Source: Paludibacteraceae bacterium
Lineage (GTDB): Bacteria > Bacteroidota > Bacteroidia > Bacteroidales > Paludibacteraceae
NCBI GenBank assembly: GCA_017509715.1
Contig: JAFWOU010000023.1
Span: 116,128 to 180,127, forward strand
DNA length: 64,000 bases
Direction of reading: 5' to 3'
Part shown: one piece after another, positions 17,065 to 26,100 of the stretch
Numbering within the stretch: position 1 is the stretch's first letter
Layout of the letters: every line of letters begins with the position of its first letter
Notes under the pieces: generated by a model
The model's input: the letters and a program-made list of their open reading frames with translations, nothing else
What the model was told of the DNA's origin: nothing
Database searches by the model: none
Translations under genes and position numbers: made by a program

Positions 17065-18275
17065 TGTCTCTTCGTGGCCGACATATCCTGGTCGGGATCA
17101 GCGGCGGCATAGCGGCTTATAAGATCCCCGAACTGATTCGAATGCTTATCCGGCAGGGCGCTGAGGTGCGTGTTACCACCACCCGCAACGCCCTGCAGTT
17201 CGTTACCGAGACCACGCTCCAGACTCTCTCCGGAGCGCCGGTCTACAGCGATGTGTTTGCCGCTATCAATCAGCACGCTACCGAGCATATCTCCCTGCCC
17301 GAGTGGGCCGACCTCATGATCGTGGCACCCGCCACGGCCAACAGCCTCAGCAAGTTTGCCTACGGCATTGCCGACGATGCGCTCTCCACTACCTTCTGCT
17401 CCTGCCTGGCGCGCAAGCCTATACTCGTAGCGCCCGCGATGAACGACAAGATGTGGGAGAGTCCGGCTACCCAGCGTGCTATCGATCTGCTGCGTGGCTA
17501 TGAACGCGTCACGCTGATCGAGCCTGCTGAGGGTCCTCTGGCCTGCGGCACGTCCGGCAAGGGACGTATGCCCGAGCCGGAAGAGCTGCTCGAGGAGGTC
17601 ATCTCCGCGCTTACGCCCAAGACTCTGCTGGGTCGACATGTGCTCCTTACGGCCGGTCCTACGGTCGAGCGGCTCGATCCCGTACGCTATCTTTCGAATT
17701 TCTCCACCGGCAAGATGGGCTTTGCCCTGGCTCGGGAGTGCCTGCGCCGCGGTGCGGAGGTCACGCTCGTCTCGGGACCTACCGCTGAGACCATTCTCGG
17801 TCATTCAGACCGCCTGCATCTTGTTCCCGTGGGCTCTGCACGCGAGATGTGCGAGGCAGCGGAGGCCGATTTTCCCCGGGCCGACCTCGCAATCCTCTGC
17901 GCCGCCGTGGCTGACTATCGTCCGGCCGAGATAGCGTCCGAGAAGATTAAGAAACAGCCTGATTCTCAGGCTTTGTCCCTCTCTCTCGTGGAGAATCCCG
18001 ATATAGCGGCACGTCTTGGCGAACAGAAGCGCGAGGGTCAGATCCTGGTGGGCTTCGCACTCGAAACCGAGCACGAGCAGCAGAATGCCATGCAGAAGAT
18101 GGCGCGCAAGCGGCTCGACTATATTGTTTTGAACTCCCTGCGCACCCCGGGAGCCGGTTTTGCGACCGACACCAACTGCGTCACCATCTTCTCTTCGGAT
18201 GGCGCAAAAAAAGACTGCCCGCTTGCTCAGAAGCAGACAGTCGCTCAACAAATTCTGGATACAATCTTTATTTGA
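17064..18275 (+). CDS. coaBC: phosphopantothenoylcysteine decarboxylase / phosphopantothenate-cysteine ligase
   Basis: Two consecutive steps of coenzyme A synthesis. The CoaC half (residues 1-190) is a flavoprotein: GISGGIAAYKIPEL, ATANSLSKFAYGIADD, APAMNDKMWE with the catalytic Asn/Met stretch and ACGTSGKGRMPEP. The CoaB half carries LLTAGPTVERLDPVRYLSNFSTGKMG and AAVADYRP. 403 residues, normal. Its last 8 bases overlap the stop of the convergent DUF3276 gene, and the terminator for that gene is embedded in coaBC codons at 18206-18242. Confidence 0.96.
   Translation: MSLRGRHILVGISGGIAAYKIPELIRMLIRQGAEVRVTTTRNALQFVTETTLQTLSGAPVYSDVFAAINQHATEHISLPEWADLMIVAPATANSLSKFAYGIADDALSTTFCSCLARKPILVAPAMNDKMWESPATQRAIDLLRGYERVTLIEPAEGPLACGTSGKGRMPEPEELLEEVISALTPKTLLGRHVLLTAGPTVERLDPVRYLSNFSTGKMGFALARECLRRGAEVTLVSGPTAETILGHSDRLHLVPVGSAREMCEAAEADFPRADLAILCAAVADYRPAEIASEKIKKQPDSQALSLSLVENPDIAARLGEQKREGQILVGFALETEHEQQNAMQKMARKRLDYIVLNSLRTPGAGFATDTNCVTIFSSDGAKKDCPLAQKQTVAQQILDTIFI
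18206..18242 (-). terminator. minus-strand terminator inside the coaBC coding region
   Basis: Stem 18213-18224 / 18231-18242 (12 bp with two G-U pairs on the minus transcript), 6-nt loop, then a seven-T tract on the minus strand (18206-18212). It would terminate the DUF3276 transcript. Confidence 0.75.
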
Positions 18276-18681
18276 ACAGATTGAACAATCCTTTCTTTTT
18301 CTCTTCCGTTTCGGATTCCTCAGCTGCGGCTTGGGGGGCGTCCGCTTTGGCTTCTTCTTCCGCACGCTGTGCCTCGCGGTTCTGCTCGATCACTTCGCGT
18401 GTGTCAAATTCGCCCAACTGCTCTTCGATATATCCGATCACTTCGCGCAGGCCCTCTGTGAAGCGGGCAAAATCCTCTTTGTAGAGGAATAGTTTGTGCT
18501 TCTCAAACTGAGGCGCTATGTCCTCACCTTGTTGCTTACGTTTGCTCTCTGTGATACACAGATACAGATCCTCGTTACGCGCCTTCTTTACGTCCAAGTA
18601 ATAGATGCGCTTGCCTGCCTTCACCGATTTCGAATATACGATTTCGGGCTCCTTACGGTCTTCAAATCTCCGGTTTTCCAT
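18268..18681 (-). CDS. PUR-alpha-like DUF3276 protein
   Basis: 137 residues. The PUR fold (about residues 10-95: EIVYSKSVKAGKRIYYLDVKKARNEDLYLCITESK...) is a single-stranded nucleic-acid-binding domain known from Bacteroidota and spirochaetes. The acidic tail (EAQRAEEEAKAD...EESETEEKKKGLFNLFK) is low complexity. It has its own promoter and its 3' end overlaps coaBC. A role in RNA or ssDNA binding is family knowledge; the target is unknown. Confidence 0.88.
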   Translation of the reverse strand: MENRRFEDRKEPEIVYSKSVKAGKRIYYLDVKKARNEDLYLCITESKRKQQGEDIAPQFEKHKLFLYKEDFARFTEGLREVIGYIEEQLGEFDTREVIEQNREAQRAEEEAKADAPQAAAEESETEEKKKGLFNLFK

Positions 18682-18716
18682 CGCTTCAAAAAATTAGTTT
18701 TTTTCATTTCACGCTG

Positions 18717-18748
18717 CAAAGGTACAACAAAATTCTCACATAAGCAAA
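18717..18748 (-). promoter_or_regulatory. sigma-ABfr-type promoter of DUF3276 gene
   Basis: Minus strand: TTTG at 18745-18748, 20-nt spacer, TACCTTTG at 18717-18724, 36 nt from the ATG. Confidence 0.85.
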
Positions 18749-18819
18749 TTTTTTATCATTTTTTCTGTTTTTTTTATGATAATGTACGTTTTCTTTGTAA
18801 GAATTGCTGTATAAATCAA

Positions 18820-18886
18820 CCAAGGGCAGCCCATATGAGCTGCCCTTGGGATGTAGAGGAGGGGATCGATTATTCTACCCTCTGAC
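18820..18886. repeat. direct repeat A flanking the GNAT cassette (contains a hairpin)
   Basis: 67 bp nearly identical to 19687-19755 (one 2-bp indel and one or two substitutions). It holds an 11-bp stem around the loop CCATATGA, then a copy of the last codons of the 127-residue gene at 19739-20122, here inactivated by a changed base. For the minus-strand GNAT gene the hairpin sits about 50 nt after the stop and can act as terminator. Confidence 0.85.
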
Positions 18887-18901
18887 GGCGAGCGTCAAAG
18901 A

Positions 18902-19450
18902 CTAGTTTATCGTGCGATACATTCGTATCGAATCAATTTGCTGCCCTCTAAACTCAGATGCCCAAAAACGACATCTCTCATAAAAACGAGTCGCAGAATA
19001 TTCGTCCGTACAATAGGCATTCACAGATAAGAACAACGGATGATTATAGTACTCATCCTCCTTAAACGACTCGATAATAGAGATAATATCCGATCCAATG
19101 TGTTGATCTCTATATTCTTTCCTTACCGCCAAGTAATCGATTTCTATGCTAGGGAATACGCCTGCCTCCCAATAATCTCTTAGTTCAGGCCAATTCTCTA
19201 TATCCGGGAATTTTAGACGCAAGTCGTCTTTGCAATCCTCATCCAGATACAAATGCCCGCCGCTGGTTACAAACATAGCAACAACTATGCCCTGTTCATC
19301 GCGCAGGACATAAAAGCGACAATTATATGCCTTCAAGAAAGCAGATAGGCGCGTATGGATAAATGTATCCATTGCATCTATCCCCGAATAGAAATCCGAC
19401 AGGATAGAAGCATCGCGCTCCAATTTGAGATGTAAATGCAGTTGTGCCAT
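18902..19450 (-). CDS. GNAT family N-acetyltransferase, cassette gene
   Basis: 182 residues, cytoplasmic. Acetyl-CoA motif A is VRKEYRDQHIGSDII (Q/RxxGxG/A type), preceded by SIEIDYLAV and followed by LSVNAYCTDEYSATRFYERCRF, the usual GNAT core order. The ATG overlaps the stop of a 44-codon ORF by one base, so the two are co-translated. AT-richer than coaBC and lying between 67-bp direct repeats. The pair resembles an acetyltransferase toxin with a small partner, but the partner is not a recognised antitoxin and a simple acetyltransferase is equally possible. Confidence 0.8.
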   Translation of the reverse strand: MAQLHLHLKLERDASILSDFYSGIDAMDTFIHTRLSAFLKAYNCRFYVLRDEQGIVVAMFVTSGGHLYLDEDCKDDLRLKFPDIENWPELRDYWEAGVFPSIEIDYLAVRKEYRDQHIGSDIISIIESFKEDEYYNHPLFLSVNAYCTDEYSATRFYERCRFWASEFRGQQIDSIRMYRTIN

Positions 19451-19584
19451 TAATCACAGGTGATAACGTGCGACATCTCCTTTACATCTTGCCTCGGCTG
19501 CTTTCTTGCCTCTAGAAGATTCTTGACGAAATCCTCCGCGAACTGTCCGCTAATAGGCTGATTTGAAGATTTTACACCAAACAT
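19450..19584 (-). CDS. 44-residue protein co-translated with the GNAT
   Basis: Starts MFGVKSSNQPISGQFAEDF and ends MSHVITCD. It is the first ORF after the promoter at 19624-19655 (leader about 33 nt), and its TAA shares a base with the GNAT ATG. The middle (FAEDFVKNLLEARKQPRQDVK) is predicted helical and basic. No family recognised. Position and coupling suggest a real product, possibly an antitoxin-like or regulatory partner. Confidence 0.55.
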   Translation of the reverse strand: MFGVKSSNQPISGQFAEDFVKNLLEARKQPRQDVKEMSHVITCD

Positions 19585-19623
19585 AGTCTTTAATTTTTTT
19601 TCTTTTCGTTACCTTTGACGCTG

Positions 19624-19655
19624 CAAAGGTACGGAAAAATTTTGATATACGCAAA
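19624..19655 (-). promoter_or_regulatory. sigma-ABfr-type promoter of the GNAT cassette
   Basis: Minus strand: TTTG at 19652-19655, 20-nt spacer, TACCTTTG at 19624-19631. Confidence 0.85.
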
Positions 19656-19682
19656 TGTTTGGTGAAAAAATCATTAAAAACA

Positions 19683-19720
19683 CATCCCAAGGGCAGCCCA
19701 TATGAGCTGCCCTTGGGATG
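19683..19720 (-). terminator. terminator of the 127-residue gene
   Basis: Perfect 15-bp stem 19683-19697 / 19706-19720 with loop CCATATGA, followed on the minus strand by TGTTTTTAATG. It is 19 nt past the stop of the gene at 19739. Confidence 0.85.
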
Positions 19721-19755
19721 TAGAGAGGAGGGGATCGATTATTCGACCCTCTGAC
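19687..19755. repeat. direct repeat B flanking the GNAT cassette
   Basis: Partner of 18820-18886. This copy is the functional 3' end plus terminator of the gene at 19739-20122. The enclosed segment, about 800 bp, carries the promoter, 44-residue ORF and GNAT gene. Confidence 0.85.
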
Positions 19756-20122
19756 CGCGGCGGAGGTAGATGGCTCCGCCGAACGCAAACGCCATCAGCA
19801 ACAGGGGCAAAACGGCATCGCCGACGGGAGAATCCGCAGATTGATCACCAGGGTTTGCCAGGTCACCAGGAAGGCGACGAGGACCGCCAGGCGCTTGAGC
19901 GGGCGAATAAGACGCTCCATTATACGCGGCCGTACCGTCGCTATTCAGCGTCGGGTTGGACGAATAGGAGCTACCGGATCCGGTAAACGTACTGGTGGAC
20001 TGAATCTGCGCATTAGGCGCAGTAGCACCATACGGCTGCGACTGCTGCTGACCGTACACTTGGCACATGGCAGGCAGCGCCAGAAGCGCTACCGCCATGA
20101 TTATCATAATAATTCTTTTCAT
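19739..20122 (-). CDS. short exported protein with C-terminal membrane anchor
   Basis: 127 residues. Signal peptide MKRIIMIIMAVALLALPAMCQ, a Gln/Ser/Gly/Pro-rich middle, then SADSPVGDAVLPLLLMAFAFGGAIYLRRGQ, a membrane segment followed by Arg. The PVGDAVLPLLL tail recurs in small Bacteroidales proteins encoded next to large T9SS-type surface proteins. It lies 37 nt after the 2471-residue gene, and its leader (ATATAAAATTATTATGAAAA) closely matches that gene's leader, suggesting shared expression. Confidence 0.7.
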   Translation of the reverse strand: MKRIIMIIMAVALLALPAMCQVYGQQQSQPYGATAPNAQIQSTSTFTGSGSSYSSNPTLNSDGTAAYNGASYSPAQAPGGPRRLPGDLANPGDQSADSPVGDAVLPLLLMAFAFGGAIYLRRGQRVE

Positions 20123-20159
20123 AATAATTTTATATTTTCTATTCTATTGATCAACCGAT

Positions 20160-23100
20160 TTACTTTACGCGATTTCCGCAAGCGTCGAATACTACGCCCT
20201 CTTTCACGATGTACAGCACTCCGTCAACCATTACTTTGCGGACGCCATCCTTGCTATCCGAACTTGTATGCTCGATATCCGTCGGACTTTGTACGATCGG
20301 CGAGATCTCCAAGAAGAAGCGGTTTTCGATCTTACCGGCTGTCAGATTTACAGTGTAATCCTCCAATGCAAGGTTCGTGCGCGTACCCGCGATATTATCT
20401 ATAAGGACTACGCCGACACCTTCTGTTCCTTCCGGCATGGTGAAGGTATAAAGACCGTTTGCAGGAATCTTCACACCAACCGGAACGATGGTTGTTTCGG
20501 TAGTGCTCATCGGCATCATATTACCTGCAACCGGAACATAATCCGCGAAGGTATAGATGTTGGCCTTGTTGGCGTTGAGCTCTTTAGTCAGATCGTAGTT
20601 GAACTCGAAACCGGAAGTAACCGATTCATCGTTGCTCATACGTACGTAGGTGCGGTCTTGACTTTCATCATCACGCATCAAGTCGATACGCCATTCGATA
20701 TCACCATTCTCCATCTTACGTACCTTGCGTGCAGCAATTGCAGCAGGAGCTTCAGGGGCAGCAACAGCGCTCCACTTAATGGTATCGCGGTTATATTGAA
20801 CCATATACGAATGCATTGCTTTGAATGTATAGGAAGTAGCTGCCTGTGGAGTATAATTATTTAATACCGGATTCCATACATACAAGTACGGCACATCTGG
20901 GGTTTCCCAATCTGAGATATTAGGTATCATCACATCACGGCCTGTTCCCGGATCTATCCAGTTATTCTTAATCGTATGCGAAACATTATGGAAACTCGGA
21001 ACGCCGATACAATGCCAATAACTATCAGCAATTCGACGGTCTTTGTCAACATTTGGTACCGTTTTGTCGGTACGGCGGTCAATGGTACATTCGTAGCCCT
21101 CTTGGTCAATCGTAATCGTCGTGTCTCTATTGACAATTGATCTCGCGGTATCAGACGGGAAGTACAGATATACATCACGTACACCGTTCACCCATTTGCC
21201 TTTGTCAACCGCTTGACCGACCATATCGATATCTACGCCCACTACATATCCTTCGAATGCTTTCAACGTAGCCGAACGATCAGGGAAGTATTTCCAGAAG
21301 CTCTCGCTATCGGCCCAATATCCTTTCTCCGCACGTTCCTTTCCATCGTAATACATGATACCCCATTCGTTGTTAAATTCACCAACGCTACCGAAGATAT
21401 CTTCTATCTTCACGTCATAGGGGAACGAAACCCAATAGTATTCACGTTGCGAACGAGCAGTCAGCGTACTATCTGTTGTGTTATCGGTCTTCTTCTTATT
21501 TGCAATGTGATTATAGGTCAGATGCAAAGTGGAATAGATCACGTTTACTTTATCCAGTTTGTCTTTCGGGTCGCCAAAAGTAATCTGTTCTGCATCGCCC
21601 TGATCGGTACGGATAATCATGACATCCGCATTGATAATGAGACCACCTTCAGGAATGTCGCGATCCGGAACGAGCCATGCACCGATGAGGTGATTCGTCT
21701 TGAAGTCATATACAAGACGTAATTTCTGCCAATCGTTGGTTGTTCCTCCAATCAATTGTTCTGTCGTGGAAGCATCCCAGTCACCGGCACTTCCCTTGAA
21801 GTACTGCAAGTGATCGGTATTGCTGAATCGATAGTTAGAGATCAAGCGAACACGAGTACCAGGCAACGCTTTAATATCTTTCTGATATACCCAGTTACCC
21901 ATATCTTGGAACTTCACGTGGTTGATACCGCCAGCCTTATCGATAGCACTATCGTCAATGTTCTTGATTGAGTCGGTAGATGCACCTGCTTTTGAATACA
22001 AAGCTAAGTACTCGGTAGATCCATCATACGAACCATTGAGGTAAGCACGGCTGATAGTGTTCTTTGCGTTGTTATACATGAAACGCACACTACATTCGTA
22101 CGGCAAGTTACCGTAGGAAGTAACGTATGTATCATTATCCAGCGTATCCGTGATGTTGGTACTATAGTCATTTGCGATACAGAACTTCACGTTTTGACCT
22201 GTTGTTACGTAATGGCAATGATAGTAATCGTAGCCTGAATGTACCTTCGAGAAATCAGAGTGAACTAACTTGTTATCAGGCGTAGTTTGGTAAGCCTCCC
22301 AGCCACCACCTGCAGCAGAAGAACGGATATAATAGTCGCCCGTATATTCTTCACCCTTCTCAATAGTCACCGTATTGGTCGTACCATTATGCGTCTGGGT
22401 AACATAGAAGGTATATACGCCATTCTCTGTGATACCCAAAGTGGCTTTGCTGATAGCAGCGCCTACGTTGCCCCATGTAACGGTAGGAGAAACAGCACTA
22501 CACTGCTGCAATTGCAGCGACCAATCCTCGCGGACATAGAAACTGATGGTATCCTTGCGTTCTCCTGCTGCACTTAAATGTCGGATAAATTCAGATGGGT
22601 GATGAGTAGCCGAACCTCCCTCTTTGACTTTTCCTTGATAAACGACACGATAGTCGTTTACGTCCAAGGGGAACTCAAGCGATACTTTCAGCTTACCTTC
22701 GTCCGTACAGTTGAGCGTAAACTTATAGGTACCCGCGCCTGTTGAGCGGAAGTAACAGTTGGCTCCTACACGATCCAAGAAATCCCAACCGGTACAGTTG
22801 GTATTGGTCATTGTTCCGCTATTACCATACCATGTGCCACAGAAACTTTTAACTTTGAATTTGTAAGCAGTAGCAGCTGATAGCGTGATGGATGCCTCAT
22901 ACTGACGATCTCCAGCGCGTGTAGTGGTAAAGGTTACCGGACTTCCTGAAATAGCATGTTCGCCCTCGTCAAATACTTGCAGCTCTATACCGGAAGAGGT
23001 TTCTTGGTATTTCATCCAATATCCATCGCAGTATCCTACTTTGTTTTTGTCTTTCACATTGTAGTTCTCAACAACGAACATGTTGTCTTGTCCTACATTG

Positions 23101-26100
23101 AAGTCTTCACGAACAACGGCTCCCATTTCGTACAGTTTGTAATTGCTTCCTGCATGGCTCTTATCCGTGAACAAGATCTTGCCTTGCGGTGTGCGAGACG
23201 TGTAGAAATAGTAGATGTTGGAATTCGGGATTCGTGTCATCTCTTGGTTATGCACATCATCGTTAATCCAGTTTTTCACAACAAGCGCACCGGTGTTTCC
23301 ACTTCCGTCTCCTTCATCCCATGTAAGCCCGGCTGATGTGAAATAAGTCACATATACCTTATCTCCGGACCATGTGCCGTTAACTGCCGAACGGTCGAAA
23401 TACACGATTCCTTCGTTACTGAAGTTTGCGGTAATAGTTCCGTCGGAAGCAGTAGCTATGAACGAAGCGGTGGCATCGCTTGAAGACGTTCCTCCGGCAT
23501 AAGCAACAGAACCCGTTGTCGTCCATCCAGTAAAACGATAACCTGGTTCCGGGGTAGCGGTGATGGTGGTAGGAATATATTGTTTGAGCGTGATAGCTCC
23601 TGTTCCTACGCTCAGACTACCATGCCCATTCTTCGAAAGCGTTGCGCTATATGGGGTGTTCTCATTCGGAACAAGGGTTAAAACGGGGTTGCTTGTGCTG
23701 GTAATATCCAAGGTGAACAGATATTCCGTCGCGTACGAAGTAAATGTGTTCCGGTTTGCGTTATAGATACGTAACGTCATCGGGTCGCCGATAAGGGCTG
23801 CATAATTATCGTAATAATCCGCACTTGGACCTCCAGTCCATTTGAACCATTCGTTAGTGGAAGCACGATAGATCTTAAATTCCTGTGTGCGGCTTGCCGT
23901 AACCGTTACTGCCACATTGCCAGTTGTAGAGCCGTTCAAATCAACAGGATGGGCAAATCCCCAATCATCGGTACTTTGGTTCCAATAACCGCATACATAC
24001 CAATCCTCGGCAGATGCAGAACCTGAGACGGTCGCTGTGCTACGTCCGCTTTCTCCGCTACCATCCGCGATATGATAGAAATGACCGTCAACCAGCGTCA
24101 AGTCTGCTGTCTTAGTGGATTGAGCAGTTCCGGGATCGTCTCCGTTGTGGAAGATAATCCTATCCCATGCGTTTTGATTGGTCTTATCACCTCCGGTTTC
24201 TCCATTATCATCTATAGAATATTCATAATAATGGTAGGTAGTTCCTTTGACGGTCTCCGTGTTAGCTGTAATTTCTGTTGCCGCCCATTCGCCGTTTTTG
24301 TTGGAGGTTTCGCTGTTTTGCCATGCGTACGCATATACCTTGCTCCATCCGCTTGGTTTGGCGAAATAGACCTTCTTGGTATCACGCTCGGTGTACACCG
24401 CAGTCAGCGAGATGTTGGATGAGGCATTGAAAGTAATGGTTCGGCTGTTTACATCGCCGGAGGTGTAGCTGATCGTTCCTGTGACGTTCCAATGGTCGAA
24501 TTTCATGCCGGCTGCGGCGGCATTAGCGGTCGCGGTGGCGGTGGTAACTTCGCCGACGGACGAACTACCGGAACCATTCGTGATCGTAACCGTGTAACTG
24601 CCTTCTACGGTAAAGGACCGCTGCAAGGAGTTCAAAACAGTACCTTCACATTCAGTTCCCTCTTTGAGGGTAGCAACAACTTTGTAGCTGCCGGGAGCAG
24701 CAGGAGCCGTGATAGTAACGGCGTTTCCTTCCTCCGGTGAGATAGAGGGCTGAGGATCTAATTTTACCCCTGCAGCCGTTTGAACATCCCAGCAAACTAT
24801 AGTGGTTCTACCGTCGCCGGTATCAATAGTAGGCGTAGCAGTAAACGTATTGTCGGTCGTTACTAAAGAACTTGATAACTCAAGTTCGGTTAATGAAGGA
24901 TTCTCTCCCCACTTAGCGTAGAGGGTCTGGTTGCTGCCGGAGTTCCAATTACCTCCGGACACATAACCACCATTCTGCCAAACACCGGAAGCATTGATTT
25001 GCAGCGTTCCTGCGCCGCCATCTGCTGTGTAATAGCCATAAAAAGTATAACCGGTTTTGGTAGGTACGGTGATGTCGGAGAGGGCTGAGCCATAAGTAAC
25101 ATTCACGCTTTCCGTTCCGGCAGTCGTTGCACCGTTATTATTCAGCGTTACGGTATAGTTCCAGTTAATACTGAACGAAGCCGTTGCTGCCTGCGAAGCC
25201 TTCTCCGTCATGGATGCTTCGTTGGATAAGATAATATCGTCGAAATAAACATTGGTATTGCCTTCTTTTAATAATGGGAAGAAGAAATCAACAGGCGTTC
25301 CCGCTCCATTATCATATACTACCTTCTGCCATGTATTCGTAGAAAGGTCATCGTTCTTCTGAAGATCTCCCTTGTCATCATTCAGTTTCAACCAAGTTTT
25401 ACCAGTTTCCGTACGATACTGGCGAGTGTGGGCATAGCGGAATGTAGAAATACCAGCATTCTTCGCCGCAAAACGATACAAATCTACATCCCAATAATTG
25501 GCTCCTTTCGTGAATCGGCGAACATTATTACTTCCGTTTACGGCTTGTTTGCTGGGGTTAGTTACTAGATCGTGCCCATTAGAACCTTCCCAACCGGTAC
25601 CGCCTGTAAAGTCTTTACCATCCCAGTTGGCGAGTAATAGTCCTTCATACAGTTTAGCGCTGACGGTGTATGATTTAGCCGCAGACGCGGTGAAGGTAGC
25701 TTTGTGAACAGTGGTATAGGCAGCATCGGATCCAATCGTGCCGGCGGCACTACTGCCATCGGCGCCATACGGCGCACCGACCACTTCATATGTGGTCGTT
25801 CCGTCGTTGACCAGGAATACAACTACCGGATGAGCCATATATGTAGAAGTCACGCTCAGCGCAAAGTCTATCGGCGATCCTGCGTAGTTCTGTTGTCCGC
25901 TCGGCGAAGCCGTCACCGCACCTAATTCAGGAACATGTCTGTAATATGCCGTTACCGTACCACCGGCAGCAGTTGCCGTTACGGTAGTAGAAGCGCTGGT
26001 TGCACTTGCCACGCTAACGCTTCCTGTTGTTCCCCAATGGTCAAACACGTATTCAGCGGACTCTGGTGTGGCAGATAATGTTTCATTTTCGCCGGTAGTA

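Noticed and set aside
18820..19755. Insertion sequence around the GNAT gene
   Set aside because: The flanks are direct, not inverted, repeats and no transposase is encoded.
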